This document shows, piece after piece, positions 26,601 to 31,058 of a stretch of DNA of 32,031 nucleotides. The stretch is from the NCBI GenBank assembly GCA_002633005.1, contig NMRA01000337.1, positions 458,229 through 490,259 of the forward strand, read 5' to 3'. The first letter of the stretch is position 1, and every line of letters starts with the position of its first letter. The notes under the pieces are model-generated. The model worked only from the letters and a program-made list of their open reading frames with translations. It did no database searches and was not told where the DNA came from. The stretch comes from Phoronis australis (Eukaryota > Phoronida > Phoronidae). Made by a program: the position numbers and the translations under genes.

Positions 26601-27557
26601 AAGTATGGTTTTAAATGGGGTCGCATGTTCAGTGATGCATTAAATAAGCACGTGCTCTTAAAGGGGTACAACTGGCTGTTTTTCTGAGACAAGGCTCAGT
26701 GCAGAGTCGCACTTGAAACTACGCAGTTGTAGGAAACACAATTGTAATGAACACTCTCACAAACTGATATTTAACTCCTGGAACACAAACCTGTATTCTA
26801 TACACAGTCTGTTACTGCAAGAGTTAATTGATTTTTTTTGTTTTTTTTTCTACAGCAAAGTCATAAATCTCCCTACTGATAGTCAAAACATGTTGTTTTG
26901 CTTCTTGCATTTCTTGAAATGCTGTCTTCTTCCTGCTGGCGCAGATTTACAGATTTTTATCTTTCACGTGTTTTTGACAAAGTTTCTGACTTTCACTCAG
27001 TCTTGGCGTGATTTATGTGACAGGTTTTTAGCTACAAATCACAAGACAGACATCATTAGACTCTTCGATAAATAGACAATATCTACTCATGCAGACTTTA
27101 CCTCAAAGTGTGCACTACTGTGATCCTTGTGGTTCTCACCACAACCCACGACCAAACAGCCAGCGTGGAGACAAAGCCACAGATTAGGCCCATGGACCCC
27201 GCAGCCATCACAGGTGTTAAGCTAAAAAAGATGATGAAACTCATACTGTTACAGACTGAATTGCATTTTGAACTTTTATGTCATTAGAACTAGGAATACT
27301 CCTAATCCTGGTATCGTGAAAGTTCATAATCACAACAACTGTACTCGGTGTAGTATTTTCACCAACATAGTCTGTATTTAACATTACCACATCACAACTA
27401 ACTGTACTTACTGTTGTCTTTTCACCAACATAGTCTGTGTTCAAATTACCACATCACTACTAACTGTACTTACTGCGCTCTTTTCATCAACATCTTGCCA
27501 AGATGTGTTTCCAACCAGTCCAACATGCGCACATCGACTTATCTTTGATTTGGACAT
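5494..27557 (-). CDS. USP20/33: USP20/USP33-type deubiquitinase, 12 coding exons, 3' end outside window
   Basis: Ubiquitin-specific cysteine protease that removes ubiquitin from proteins. In vertebrates USP20 and USP33 act on receptors and signalling proteins in the cytosol and at ER/Golgi membranes. I assembled it from minus-strand exons 27557-27474, 27221-27102, 26333-26233, 23464-23337, 19230-19161, 18590-18477, 17177-17099, 13096-12427, 11873-11773, 11386-11229, 10786-10682 and 5654-5494. All splice sites are GT-AG, and phases are 0,0,2,1,2,2,0,1,0,2,2,1. Domain order by residue: ZnF-UBP 9-88, acidic linker, Cys box near 146-168 with Cys156, acidic insert 240-455, CxxC pairs 484/487 and 572/575, and the conserved [15 protein letters not shown] block. 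The invertebrate gene may be the single ancestor of both vertebrate paralogues. The His box and DUSP domains are not in the window, so the gene continues to the left. No transcript evidence is available. Confidence 0.93.
5661..5958. repeat. 33-bp minisatellite ending at the exon 12 acceptor
   Basis: About nine copies of a 33-bp unit (CTGAAATGAGTCTAATAATG plus AGACAACAGTACT). On the minus strand each unit reads CTCATTTCAG, and the array merges into the real acceptor TCTCATTTCTCATAG at 5655. The open frame on the minus strand upstream of exon 12 comes from this repeat and is not coding. Confidence 0.92.
6729..6860 (+). pseudogene. Small open frame inside the TA-TIR transposon, unrecognised
   Basis: ATG at 6729, 43 codons, beginning [20 protein letters not shown] and ending RLRLWGE before TAA. 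It overlaps a perfect donor motif (GA|GTAAGT at 6856/6857). The mixed amino-acid composition looks protein-like rather than repeat-derived. It could be the first exon or the remains of a transposase or accessory protein of the surrounding element. I recognise no family. Confidence 0.35.
6950..7290 (+). pseudogene. About 113-codon open frame without start codon inside the TA-TIR transposon
   Basis: A frame with no stop from about 6950 to TGA at 7288-7290. It includes [20 protein letters not shown] and ends [19 protein letters not shown]. There is no early ATG, so it would need an upstream exon; the 6888-6980 frame ([16 protein letters not shown]) runs into it with a one-base shift, which suggests a decayed longer frame. 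It is acidic, Asn/Gln-rich and ends in an aromatic stretch. No family recognised. Confidence 0.4.
8394..10681. other. Intron 11 remainder, no gene recognised
   Basis: Intronic sequence of the minus-strand USP gene. Open frames here (up to about 167 codons at 10095-10598 plus) show no family features, and the longest one spans a 50-bp direct repeat. A short palindrome, AAGCACCCAGGGTGCTT, sits at 9005-9021. Confidence 0.6.
10209..10308. repeat. 50-bp direct repeat, two copies
   Basis: GCTAAATACCGACATAGCGG and the following 30 bases recur immediately at 10259, with about three differences. Confidence 0.9.
10682..10786 (-). CDS. USP20/33: USP20/33 exon 11, WLWGP segment and second CxxC pair
   Basis: 105 nt from TTTTTCTTTCAG to AAAAA|GTAAGT, phase 2 in and 2 out. 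It reads [20 protein letters not shown] and then [14 protein letters not shown], matching [34 protein letters not shown]572 and C575 complete the zinc ribbon begun in exon 9. The join to exon 10 (AG|C = Ser) leaves out the roughly eight residues (RFVVSC.P) present in the longer vertebrate forms. Confidence 0.95.
11229..11386 (-). CDS. USP20/33: USP20/33 exon 10, [11 protein letters not shown] segment
   Basis: 158 nt from TTTTTGTGTAG to GACAAG|GTTAGT, phase 0 in and 2 out. It begins [20 protein letters not shown], matching [19 protein letters not shown] of USP20/33, and ends [17 protein letters not shown], matching CG...A.QGW.AF..EY. The segment between contains a 7-nt triplication (CAAGGGT repeats), giving a Gly/Ser/Lys-rich loop. 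A 59-bp tandem repeat starts about 14 bp upstream of the acceptor. Confidence 0.94.
11403..11582. repeat. 59-bp minisatellite just upstream of exon 10
   Basis: AAACACAAACTGTTAG starts at 11403, 11462 and 11521, exact 59-bp spacing, three copies. In the transcript direction it ends about 14 bp before the exon 10 acceptor. Confidence 0.93.
11694..11780 (-). repeat. Tandem copies of the exon 9 end and splice donor
   Basis: On the minus strand, CCTTACATGTGAACGG|GTGAGT is followed by GAACAG|GTGAAT, CAAACGG|GTGAGT and GAACGA|GTAAGT. Donor GTs are at 11772, 11745, 11722 and 11699, so spacings are 27, 23 and 23 bp. Each copy keeps the (GTG)AACG exon end. Confidence 0.9.
11773..11873 (-). CDS. USP20/33: USP20/33 exon 9, SVISDVFDG and first CxxC pair
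   Basis: 101 nt from CTTTACAG to GAACGG|GTGAGT. It reads [20 protein letters not shown] then LTCER, matching YRSVISD.FDG...S.VQCLTCDR. C484 and C487 are the first half of the zinc ribbon found in many USPs. The donor is followed by three further near-identical donors at 27, 50 and 73 nt in the transcript direction (see findings), so the exon end may vary. The first donor gives the best homology: R489 followed by [11 protein letters not shown]. Confidence 0.95.
11874..12426. other. Intron 8, nothing recognised
   Basis: 553 bp between exons 8 and 9. It is AT-rich and has no repeat array or open frame of note apart from the spurious continuation of the exon 8 frame to 12359. Confidence 0.7.
12427..13096 (-). 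CDS. USP20/33: USP20/33 exon 8, QDTQEFL motif and long acidic insert
   Basis: 670 nt. It begins after TTGTACTTTCAG with [20 protein letters not shown], the conserved block of USP20/33. The remaining ~200 residues are Ser/Glu/Asp-rich and look disordered, corresponding to the variable insert that separates the two halves of the USP catalytic domain in this subfamily. I place the donor at CCTGAAG|GTCAGT (12426). It gives phase 1, and G+TG = Val joins exon 9. A second phase-1 GT, CCAG|GTACAA about 50 bp earlier, is possible but weaker. The reading frame stays open beyond the donor to 12359, which is the intron and not coding. Confidence 0.92.
13238..13590. repeat. 40-bp minisatellite in intron 7
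   Basis: About nine copies of GATCATTAGTCATGGCATAT plus GAACAAATAATCATCAGTCT, little diverged. It lies about 140 bp upstream of the exon 8 acceptor in the transcript direction. Confidence 0.93.
13735..13925. repeat. 25-bp minisatellite in intron 7
   Basis: About 7.5 copies of GGTAAGCAACGGTAGCACAT plus GGCGT. Its unit length keeps three minus-strand frames open, which creates spurious Cys/His/Leu-rich reading frames that I do not call. Confidence 0.92.
14164..16026 (-). mobile_element. Decayed Kolobok-like DNA transposon (TTAA target, THAP domain)
   Basis: TTAA (14164-14167) followed by AGGAGAATGCCACC is mirrored by GGTGGCATTCTCCT followed by TTAA at 16009-16026. This gives a 14-bp TIR with a 4-bp TTAA target duplication. 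The interior carries a THAP zinc-finger remnant on the minus strand. TTAA targets plus a THAP domain are the combination known for Kolobok transposases; piggyBac shares the TTAA but lacks THAP. The rest of the transposase is not recognisable, so it is a non-autonomous or dead copy in intron 7. Confidence 0.8.
15425..15612 (-). pseudogene. THAP zinc finger remnant of Kolobok-like transposase, frameshifted
   Basis: One frame begins [20 protein letters not shown] then [14 protein letters not shown], i.e. the first Cys pair (C-x4-C, first Cys codon 15610-15608), the F..P segment and the conserved Trp. A frameshift near 15515 leads to a second frame ending [13 protein letters not shown], with the C-x2-H pair (codons 15446-15444 and 15437-15435) and the typical HF...DF tail. 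All four C2CH ligands survive but in two frames, so the domain is broken. Confidence 0.8.
16027..17098. repeat. Degenerate long repeats in intron 7
   Basis: Between about 16120 and 16700 phrases recur in diverged form roughly every 200-270 bp: CCAAGCAT/CCAAGCAG after ACTTGG or TTTCAAATA, and (A/T)GTAGACAC(T/C)..CT. This points to an old tandem duplication. The remainder (16740-17098) is unique; no gene. Confidence 0.45.
17099..17177 (-). CDS. USP20/33: USP20/33 exon 7, [15 protein letters not shown] segment
   Basis: 79 nt from TCTATTCCAG to CAACAG|GTGGGT. It reads [20 protein letters not shown] then RGYTQQ, matching ..VVPT.L..GIK.VNP.FRGY.QQ of USP20/33, and leads in frame (phase 0) into DTQEFLRC of the next exon. 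A 38-bp minisatellite of about 23 copies begins only 63 bp upstream of the acceptor. Confidence 0.94.
17240..18115. repeat. 38-bp minisatellite, about 23 copies, with a 190-bp higher-order period
   Basis: The unit is ACCCACCATAATACAGCAAT plus GACTGTGACTGCATTGTA. A set of variants (ACTACATTG, ATGACTTTG, CCAACATAG) recurs at 190 bp (five units), for example at about 17614 and 17804. The minus-strand frames stay open for up to 292 codons of a [15 protein letters not shown]-type repeat. I read these as repeat artefacts, not proteins. Confidence 0.95.
18477..18590 (-). CDS. USP20/33: USP20/33 exon 6, USP fold ([11 protein letters not shown] segment)
   Basis: 114 nt from acceptor TTCTTCCAG to donor GACAG|GTATGT. 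The translation starts [20 protein letters not shown] and ends [11 protein letters not shown]. This matches CPPLTQFFLDCGGL.RTDKKPA.CKSY.KL...WHK of USP20/33. It is the thumb-side helix region directly after the Cys box. Phase is 2 in and 2 out. A clean local match, with no stops or indels. Confidence 0.95.
18686..18737. repeat. 17-bp tandem repeat, three copies
   Basis: GATTAATGATAAACAGA occurs three times in a row in intron 5, between exons 5 and 6. Confidence 0.9.
19161..19230 (-). CDS. USP20/33: USP20/33 exon 5, catalytic cysteine box
   Basis: Seventy nt between ATCTCCACAG and AACTG|GTGAGT. It reads [20 protein letters not shown] followed by SN, almost identical to the USP33 Cys box. The nucleophile is Cys156, codon 19198-19196, and the Asn of GNTC contributes to the oxyanion hole in USPs (family knowledge). 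The intact box argues for an active enzyme and against a pseudogene. Both junctions split codons (G and C) that are restored correctly by exons 4 and 6. Confidence 0.96.
19310..20730. repeat. 34-bp degenerate minisatellite, about 40 copies
   Basis: The consensus is GACATTGAATCCCGACTGCA plus CTAGCCATCACTAT, with many substitutions and small indels. A recent internal duplication of about 103 bp lies near 19316-19520. It fills the intron 4 side upstream of exon 5 and starts about 80-90 bp from the acceptor. Confidence 0.93.
20870..21195. repeat. 21-bp minisatellite, about 15 copies
   Basis: Unit TTCCCATAATATTCAAGGCTG with variants, including insertions of CGCCCATA. Open frames on both strands across it are repeat-derived. 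Confidence 0.9.
21359..22735. mobile_element. Candidate DNA transposon with imperfect ~30-bp TIRs
   Basis: TTTACCGTACTCATCCGGGT then TACGGCCCG at 21359 is matched in inverted form by the block ending GGACGAGTACAGTAAA at 22735 (about three quarters identity over 32 bp). The subterminal motif CCCATGCTC.(G/A)..TTACCG occurs near both ends (about 21380, 21440 and 22645). No transposase frame is recognised and no clear target duplication is seen. Confidence 0.55.
22736..23336. other. Intron 4 remainder, nothing supported
   Basis: Contains a 49-codon minus-strand open frame (22919-22770) of protein-like composition after a TTTTAG. It does not fit the phase of the USP exons and has no recognisable domain, so no gene is called. 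Confidence 0.5.
23337..23464 (-). CDS. USP20/33: USP20/33 exon 4, acidic linker between ZnF-UBP and catalytic domain
   Basis: The acceptor is TTGTTTGCAG and the donor AGAG|GTAATA; 128 nt. It encodes a low-complexity linker (residues 103-144) rich in Pro, Ser, Asp and Glu. It ends in an acidic run, [17 protein letters not shown], followed by a split Gly codon. In human USP20/33 the same position has an acidic stretch ending R-G-L-T-G, just before the catalytic Cys box. The phase (2 in, 1 out) agrees with both neighbours. The linker itself is poorly conserved, so the call rests on the end motif, the phase and the order. Confidence 0.85.
23628..23855. repeat. 30-bp minisatellite in intron 3
   Basis: About 7.5 copies of ATTGATACCACTGGGTAAGG plus ACAGTAGCTA, about 170 bp upstream of the exon 4 acceptor in the transcript direction. 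Confidence 0.93.
24125..24448. repeat. 46-bp minisatellite, about seven copies
   Basis: Unit CAAAGCTGACACTGTCTTCA plus TGGTGGGGAGGAAAGAGGCTATTGCA. A single N at 24259 falls inside the array, a likely assembly uncertainty. Confidence 0.93.
24463..24660. mobile_element. MITE-like inverted repeat, about 200 bp
   Basis: The left arm TTGTTTCATGAAAAGACTTT...AGAAATTTGGTGTTACGCTCC (24463-24508) is matched by the inverted right arm at 24605-24660, with a short indel. The ~95-bp centre is AT-rich. No coding capacity. Confidence 0.8.
24670..25000. repeat. 32-bp minisatellite, about ten copies
   Basis: Unit CTGGATGAATGATAATGTTC plus ATATAACAAAGC, with 4- and 6-bp deletions in some copies. It is interrupted on the right by the element at 25001, and AATAATGTTCATGTA-type sequence resumes at 25902. 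Confidence 0.92.
25001..25901. mobile_element. hAT-like non-autonomous element inserted in the 32-bp minisatellite
   Basis: CAGGGTTTCCCCT at 25001 and AGGGGAAACACTG ending at 25901 form a 13-bp TIR with one mismatch. Subterminal CACCACGCTCCTTT-type motifs occur at about 25037, 25769 and, diverged, at 25866. The CAG...CTG ends are typical of hAT elements. The flanking 8-mers (AATGATAA and AATAATGT) are not identical, so there is no clean target duplication. No transposase frame is recognised. Confidence 0.65.
25902..26232. other. Intron 3 segment next to exon 3, nothing recognised
   Basis: Unique sequence apart from the minisatellite remnant at its left edge. Confidence 0.6.
26233..26333 (-). 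CDS. USP20/33: USP20/33 exon 3, end of the ZnF-UBP domain
   Basis: The acceptor is TTTTCTTTTAG and the donor GGT|GTGAGT; 101 nt, phase 0 in and phase 2 out. The translation includes [20 protein letters not shown], near-identical to the LTVNLTT.R.WCYAC.KEVF block that ends the ZnF-UBP of USP20/33, with the last zinc pair at C85 and C88. An in-frame GTGTGA at the exon end could also be read as donor CTG|GTGTGA, but only GGT|GTGAGT gives the phase needed by the next exon (GT+T = Val102). Confidence 0.93.
26334..27101. other. Intron 2, nothing recognised
   Basis: AT-rich unique intron. The plus-strand open frame at 26713-27075 is Phe/Leu-rich and shows no family features. Confidence 0.6.
27102..27221 (-). 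CDS. USP20/33: USP20/33 exon 2, core of the ZnF-UBP domain
   Basis: Forty codons (residues 29-68), phase 0 at both ends, between TTTTTTAG and GAG|GTAAAG. It reads [17 protein letters not shown] and continues with further Cys and His residues up to HFE, matching the GTCQSCGVTGPNLWACL...VGCGES..DHSTIH signature of USP20/33. The zinc ligand candidates C32, C35, C45, C50, C55, H62 and H66 are all present. The ZnF-UBP binds ubiquitin C-termini in some USPs; in USP20/33 it also serves as a protein-binding module (family knowledge). Confidence 0.93.
27325..27497 (-). repeat. 62-bp tandem copies of the exon 1 end and splice donor
   Basis: On the minus strand the exon 1 end TGTTGATGAAAAG...CA|GTAAGTACAGTTAGT is repeated as TGTTGGTGAAAAG...CA|GTAAGTACAGTTAGT (GT at 27411) and, with the GT changed to CC, at about 27348. 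Spacing is 62 bp. The second donor is intact. Confidence 0.92.
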
Positions 27558-27568
27558 TGCAGTAAAGT
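27474..27568 (-). CDS. USP20/33: USP20/33 exon 1 (first coding exon), start codon and ZnF-UBP start
   Basis: The start ATG is at 27557-27555. It is preceded by an 11-nt untranslated stretch and a good acceptor (TTTCTTTCAG, ending 27569), so at least one non-coding 5' exon lies further right. It encodes residues 1-28. C9 and H11 match the CPHL motif that opens the ZnF-UBP of USP20/33, and the segment [17 protein letters not shown] aligns with the vertebrate IGEVTKEDLLLKS region. The donor is GCA|GTAAGT (phase 0). The end of the exon and its donor are repeated twice more in the intron at 62-bp spacing. This short exon is the least conserved piece, but the phase fit, the Cys/His pair and its position support it. 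Confidence 0.8.
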
Positions 27569-27597
27569 CTGAAAGAAAGCAGTGTTGAAGTTATAGT

Positions 27598-27740
27598 AAA
27601 TATATATAGACGCTGAGGTTGGCCAGTAATGAAATAAATAAACACAGAAAAATCAGGAACCGCAACTGGGAACCGAACCACAGGTCTCTAGATTGCCGGT
27701 CTAGTGCTCTCACCACTGAGCTACTGAGGACTCGATATCT
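27598..27740 (-). mobile_element. tRNA-derived SINE
   Basis: On the minus strand a tRNA-like head carries an A box (TAGCTCAGTGGTGAGAGC) and a B box (GGTTCGGTTCC), with a 5-bp anticodon stem CTAGA/TCTAG around a loop CCGGCAA. The T arm pairs poorly and position 33 is C, so it is a SINE head rather than a working tRNA. The body runs through TTTATTTATTTCATTACTGG to a tail ending within about 30 bp of the exon 1 acceptor. A diverged copy of its tail (GTAAATATATAGATGCTGAG) recurs at 27930. Confidence 0.8.
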
Positions 27741-27819
27741 GTGCAATTACTGTTTACAGCCAACTGTTAAGTCATACGTCAAATGAGCGGCGTTTCACCT
27801 TTTTCACACAGGATTTGGA

Positions 27820-27893
27820 CAATTATATATACAATTATATATACAATTATATAAACAATTATATATACAATTATATATACAATTATATATACA
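27820..27893. repeat. 12-bp microsatellite-like repeat
   Basis: About six copies of CAATTATATATA. Confidence 0.95.
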
Positions 27894-28683
27894 ATCAGCA
27901 ATTCACCAGCATGTGTTAACTAGATCTAGTAAATATATAGATGCTGAGGTTGGCTCATAAAAATGTTTTGTGAAATGAAATAATGTTTACTTTATATATT
28001 AAACCCGTTTTGGTGATTTTGAACAATCCTCGTTCCGGCACATCCTAATGCATAACTGCATACAACTTGAGTTAAAAAAGCAGGATTCAAATAAAAACTC
28101 ATTTTCTCTGAGTTACTAATTAAACACTGTTGTTCATGGTAGGTGGTCTTTCCATACAGTAGTTCTGTAAATCGCCTAAAGCGTAAGTCAAAGACTTTGT
28201 AAAGACATCCAGATTTGGCTCCAAAAGTTTTGGGTTGTTGGGGATTACAAGGAATTATCTCATTTCAGAGAACTGGATGCGAAAGTTATTTTTTTATCTG
28301 CAAATAGGTCAAAATGGGGTTTGCCATCCTTTTAATACCATAAATACAAGCCAAGGTGTTGAATGAGGAGGGGTAGTCAACAAATGTGTTTAGCTGACCA
28401 TGAATTTGTGAGAGCCCAAAGAGGCTCTTTGGAAAGGCCCATCGTAATGAAGTGATTTTGTATCCAACAAGAGCTGCTATTTTTGATAGTACACATCTCA
28501 ACTACTCGCAGTTGTAGATGAAATGTACAGGAAAATGGCATCAGTCAGATGACTATAGGGTACCATGTTTTCAAGTCCAGGTATCAAAATAAGGTGACAT
28601 TGAATATAACTATTAATATCTATGACAGACGAATCAAATGAGGTATCTTTTTAAATTTCTGGTTATAGTTTGTAGTTACGGAG
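27894..28683. other. 5' region of USP gene between SINE and LTR, nothing recognised
   Basis: Apart from the SINE-tail copy near 27930-27960 no structure is evident; a non-coding 5' exon could lie here but cannot be identified from sequence alone. Confidence 0.5.
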
Positions 28684-28784
28684 TGTCACGTTTTTCTTCG
28701 TGTGTGGGTGGACGCAGGTTGTTACAGACCGGTGCTAATAGCTTTCGGTGCGAAGATTGACTGAAGACTGGTTCGAGTTAATCC

Positions 28785-28790
28785 TTTATT
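28785..28790 (-). terminator. LTR polyadenylation signal
   Basis: AATAAA on the minus strand, about 100 bp before the LTR end, in the position expected for the end of R. R would be roughly 29065-28765 and U5 the remaining ~80 bp. Confidence 0.65.
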
Positions 28791-29032
28791 AATCCCGACT
28801 GTACTTTCACAAGCCTACTCAAACAGAACGTCCGATGTAATGTCTGTTTACGCTCCAGCCAATGCTGCGAAGCCTTGACTTGTGATGAACTTCTGAGACA
28901 CGTTCAGCAACTGTTACACTCGTCGATTCAATAACCTGCTGTCTCTATTGCTGGCTCTCTATTGACTATCACTGTAAATGCTGATTCTCTTCACTGCAAC
29001 TCAAATGTAGTTCTCCTGATTAACTTTCTTGA

Positions 29033-29041
29033 ACTTACTTG
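29033..29041 (-). promoter_or_regulatory. Consensus splice donor in the LTR transcript leader
   Basis: CAA|GTAAGT on the minus strand (GT at 29038-29037), about 55 bp downstream of the TATA box. An LTR-initiated transcript could use it to splice to the exon 1 acceptor at 27569. Confidence 0.45.
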
Positions 29042-29090
29042 ATCTCTGTTGAACTGACTTGATCTGACTAACACAAACCCGTGCTTGTGT

Positions 29091-29100
29091 ATTTATAGCC
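29091..29100 (-). promoter_or_regulatory. LTR TATA box
   Basis: GGCTATAAAT on the minus strand. Transcription would start about 25-30 bp downstream, near 29065. The nearest heat shock element is only about 15 bp upstream. Confidence 0.75.
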
Positions 29101-29110
29101 TAATGCATTG

Positions 29111-29311
29111 TTCTGGAACTTTACATCAATTCAAGAACATTCTAGAACTTTCCTGAATCTACCCAATCATTCTACAAACATATACTAGTCTCTAGAATAT
29201 TCCGGACTGCATTAATTACTGTCATGCTAGAGTCTTCTAGAAAGTTCCACACTATACTGTAGTAAACAAATTAGATCATCACTGTTCTGACCTCAGTCTT
29301 CTAGAAAGTTC
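29111..29311. promoter_or_regulatory. Cluster of heat shock elements in the LTR U3
   Basis: Alternating TTC and GAA blocks with 2-bp spacers: six perfect blocks at 29130-29157, three at 29235-29247, three at 29299-29311, two at 29111-29118 and two at 29195-29202. Three or more alternating nGAAn units is the consensus binding site for trimeric HSF. All sites lie upstream of the LTR TATA box, within 220 bp. Confidence 0.8.
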
Positions 29312-29433
29312 CACACTATTTTGTAGTAAACAAATTACATCATCACTGTACTTAACTCAGGGGTCATGGCAATCAAACAGAATAACAAAACAATACAACT
29401 AAAAATACTGTCAGACTATATTCTGACATGGAG

Positions 29434-31058
29434 GGACCCACATATCTGACTACTAATGTAAATTCCCCAATTTGGGATCCTGTTCTGCTGGCGAGTGTAG
29501 TGAGACAGTATTTGATCTAACAGCTGTGCTGGCCTTCTACTGCATGCGCATACTGTCATTAGTCATGCAAACTGAGGTTAACTATGCCAGAGTTGGCCAA
29601 TAAGCAGCAGAAGCAGGTTCTAAAATCGGGAGAATTTCACTGACTGGATTAAGAATGCATGAATCTCCTGATTTGGAGAATTTACTTTGATATACTTTTT
29701 CTTGATATTGTAAGAACAATTTCGTCAATGGTGAAAGTCACCTTAATAAGTTCTGGGAGCTGTGATATTACCCGTACTTGATTTGGTTGTACAGTCTTAT
29801 TTATTACATACAATTTCTATACTATGGGATGATGGTTTATTTACAGTATTGTTAGGTTATTGCTTTCAGCAAAAAGTGAAAACAAGTCATGAATCTGTCA
29901 AACCAAATCAACCTGGTCAATTTTTAATTCCCATCCTCAATCTAGGTAATTTTCACGTGGTATTCAATGGTTGCAAACTAGACTTTCCCTGATTAATAAT
30001 TTGTTTCCCCTTGACACTTTGTGAAATCCATTCTTCCAATTAGAGAATATTAATGGAGAAACAAATTTCTCCCAATTGAGAGAAATTCTCCCAATTAAAG
30101 AATATGCTTCAGCTGATAAGGGCTCAATATCTAATTCAGCGACCCTTCTGTCAGTCGATACACATGCTGGTACACCAAGGCTTGACGAAAAAAGAGGAAA
30201 TTTTTACAACCCTAACTACACATTTCACTCTAAACGATACCTCAACAGATCGGAAGTAAACATTATTATCACAAGATGCCCTACAACTGTGTCGTGTTGG
30301 CAAAACGCACTCATCTGAAGCAGTACCTGACATCTATTTCAGCAACAACAATGAAGGTAATTAGATGCAACAATAGATATTTCTTAAATTTAAAAGATAA
30401 TGATACAAAACTTGAAGTGTGAGTGACAGGAGCTTATTCTTGATTTGCTGCAGGGAGACCTATAAAATTTTTTTCAATTCTTATAATTACGATTATACAA
30501 AATTACAAAAAAGAATTTGAAAATCAATCCATAGATTATCTGGAAAGCCTGAAATACATACACATTTAATTCCAACAAAAAATTTAATTCCAACGCAAAT
30601 GGAAAAAAAGTCCAGACGAAAACCTGTGGCTCATACCCCAACTGTTAGCATGGAAAAATTAAAGTCAAAACAACCTACTTTAAACTATAGAATACATCAA
30701 TCACAATCCTAAGTTGGCCAAAAATTTTAGCTTCAAACTGTAATTACGGGAGATAATTGTTCATAAGCCACGCTGGTGTAGAAGAAACTATATGACATAT
30801 AAAATAACTACAAGGACACTGAAAATAGGCTGGCAGAATTTGTAAACAATGGCGTAGACCAATCACATCATTCAGAATCTGTCACATGATTATTTCTCTC
30901 TTGAACTGCAAAACTCGAGTCACAAAATAGAACATAATTTACGGCAATTTTAAACACAACTGCAGTAACAAATATAGCACTTCAAAACGTGTTTGTAAGT
31001 AAAATCAATTTACTCAGAGACCCGAGGTTTAAGAGTTTTGAATGTTTCGAACTGTATT
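29434..31058. other. Region upstream of the LTR, no gene recognised
   Basis: Mostly unique, AT-rich sequence. Around 30050-30105 a short motif, AAATTCTCCCAATT, is repeated in direct and partly palindromic form. Open frames of 60-80 codons show no domain. Confidence 0.5.

Larger units (their letters stand above)
28684..29428 (-). mobile_element. Solo LTR of a retrotransposon, same strand as the USP gene
   Basis: On the minus strand a 745-bp unit begins TGTCAGAATATAGTCTGACA and ends ...CGTGACA, with TGTCA/TGACA inverted ends. The flanks CTCCA and CTCCG form a 5-bp target duplication with one transition. Within it are a TATA box, a polyadenylation signal and an internal 66-bp duplication (about 29229-29345). 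No primer binding site, polypurine tract or coding region adjoins it, so it is a solo LTR left by recombination. The TG...CA ends and 5-bp duplication fit a Ty3- or BEL-type element; the family cannot be named. Confidence 0.85.

Noticed and set aside
27661-27740. Possible functional tRNA-Ala (GGC) gene
   Set aside because: A and B boxes are present, but the T stem pairs badly and position 33 is C rather than U. It continues into a SINE body.
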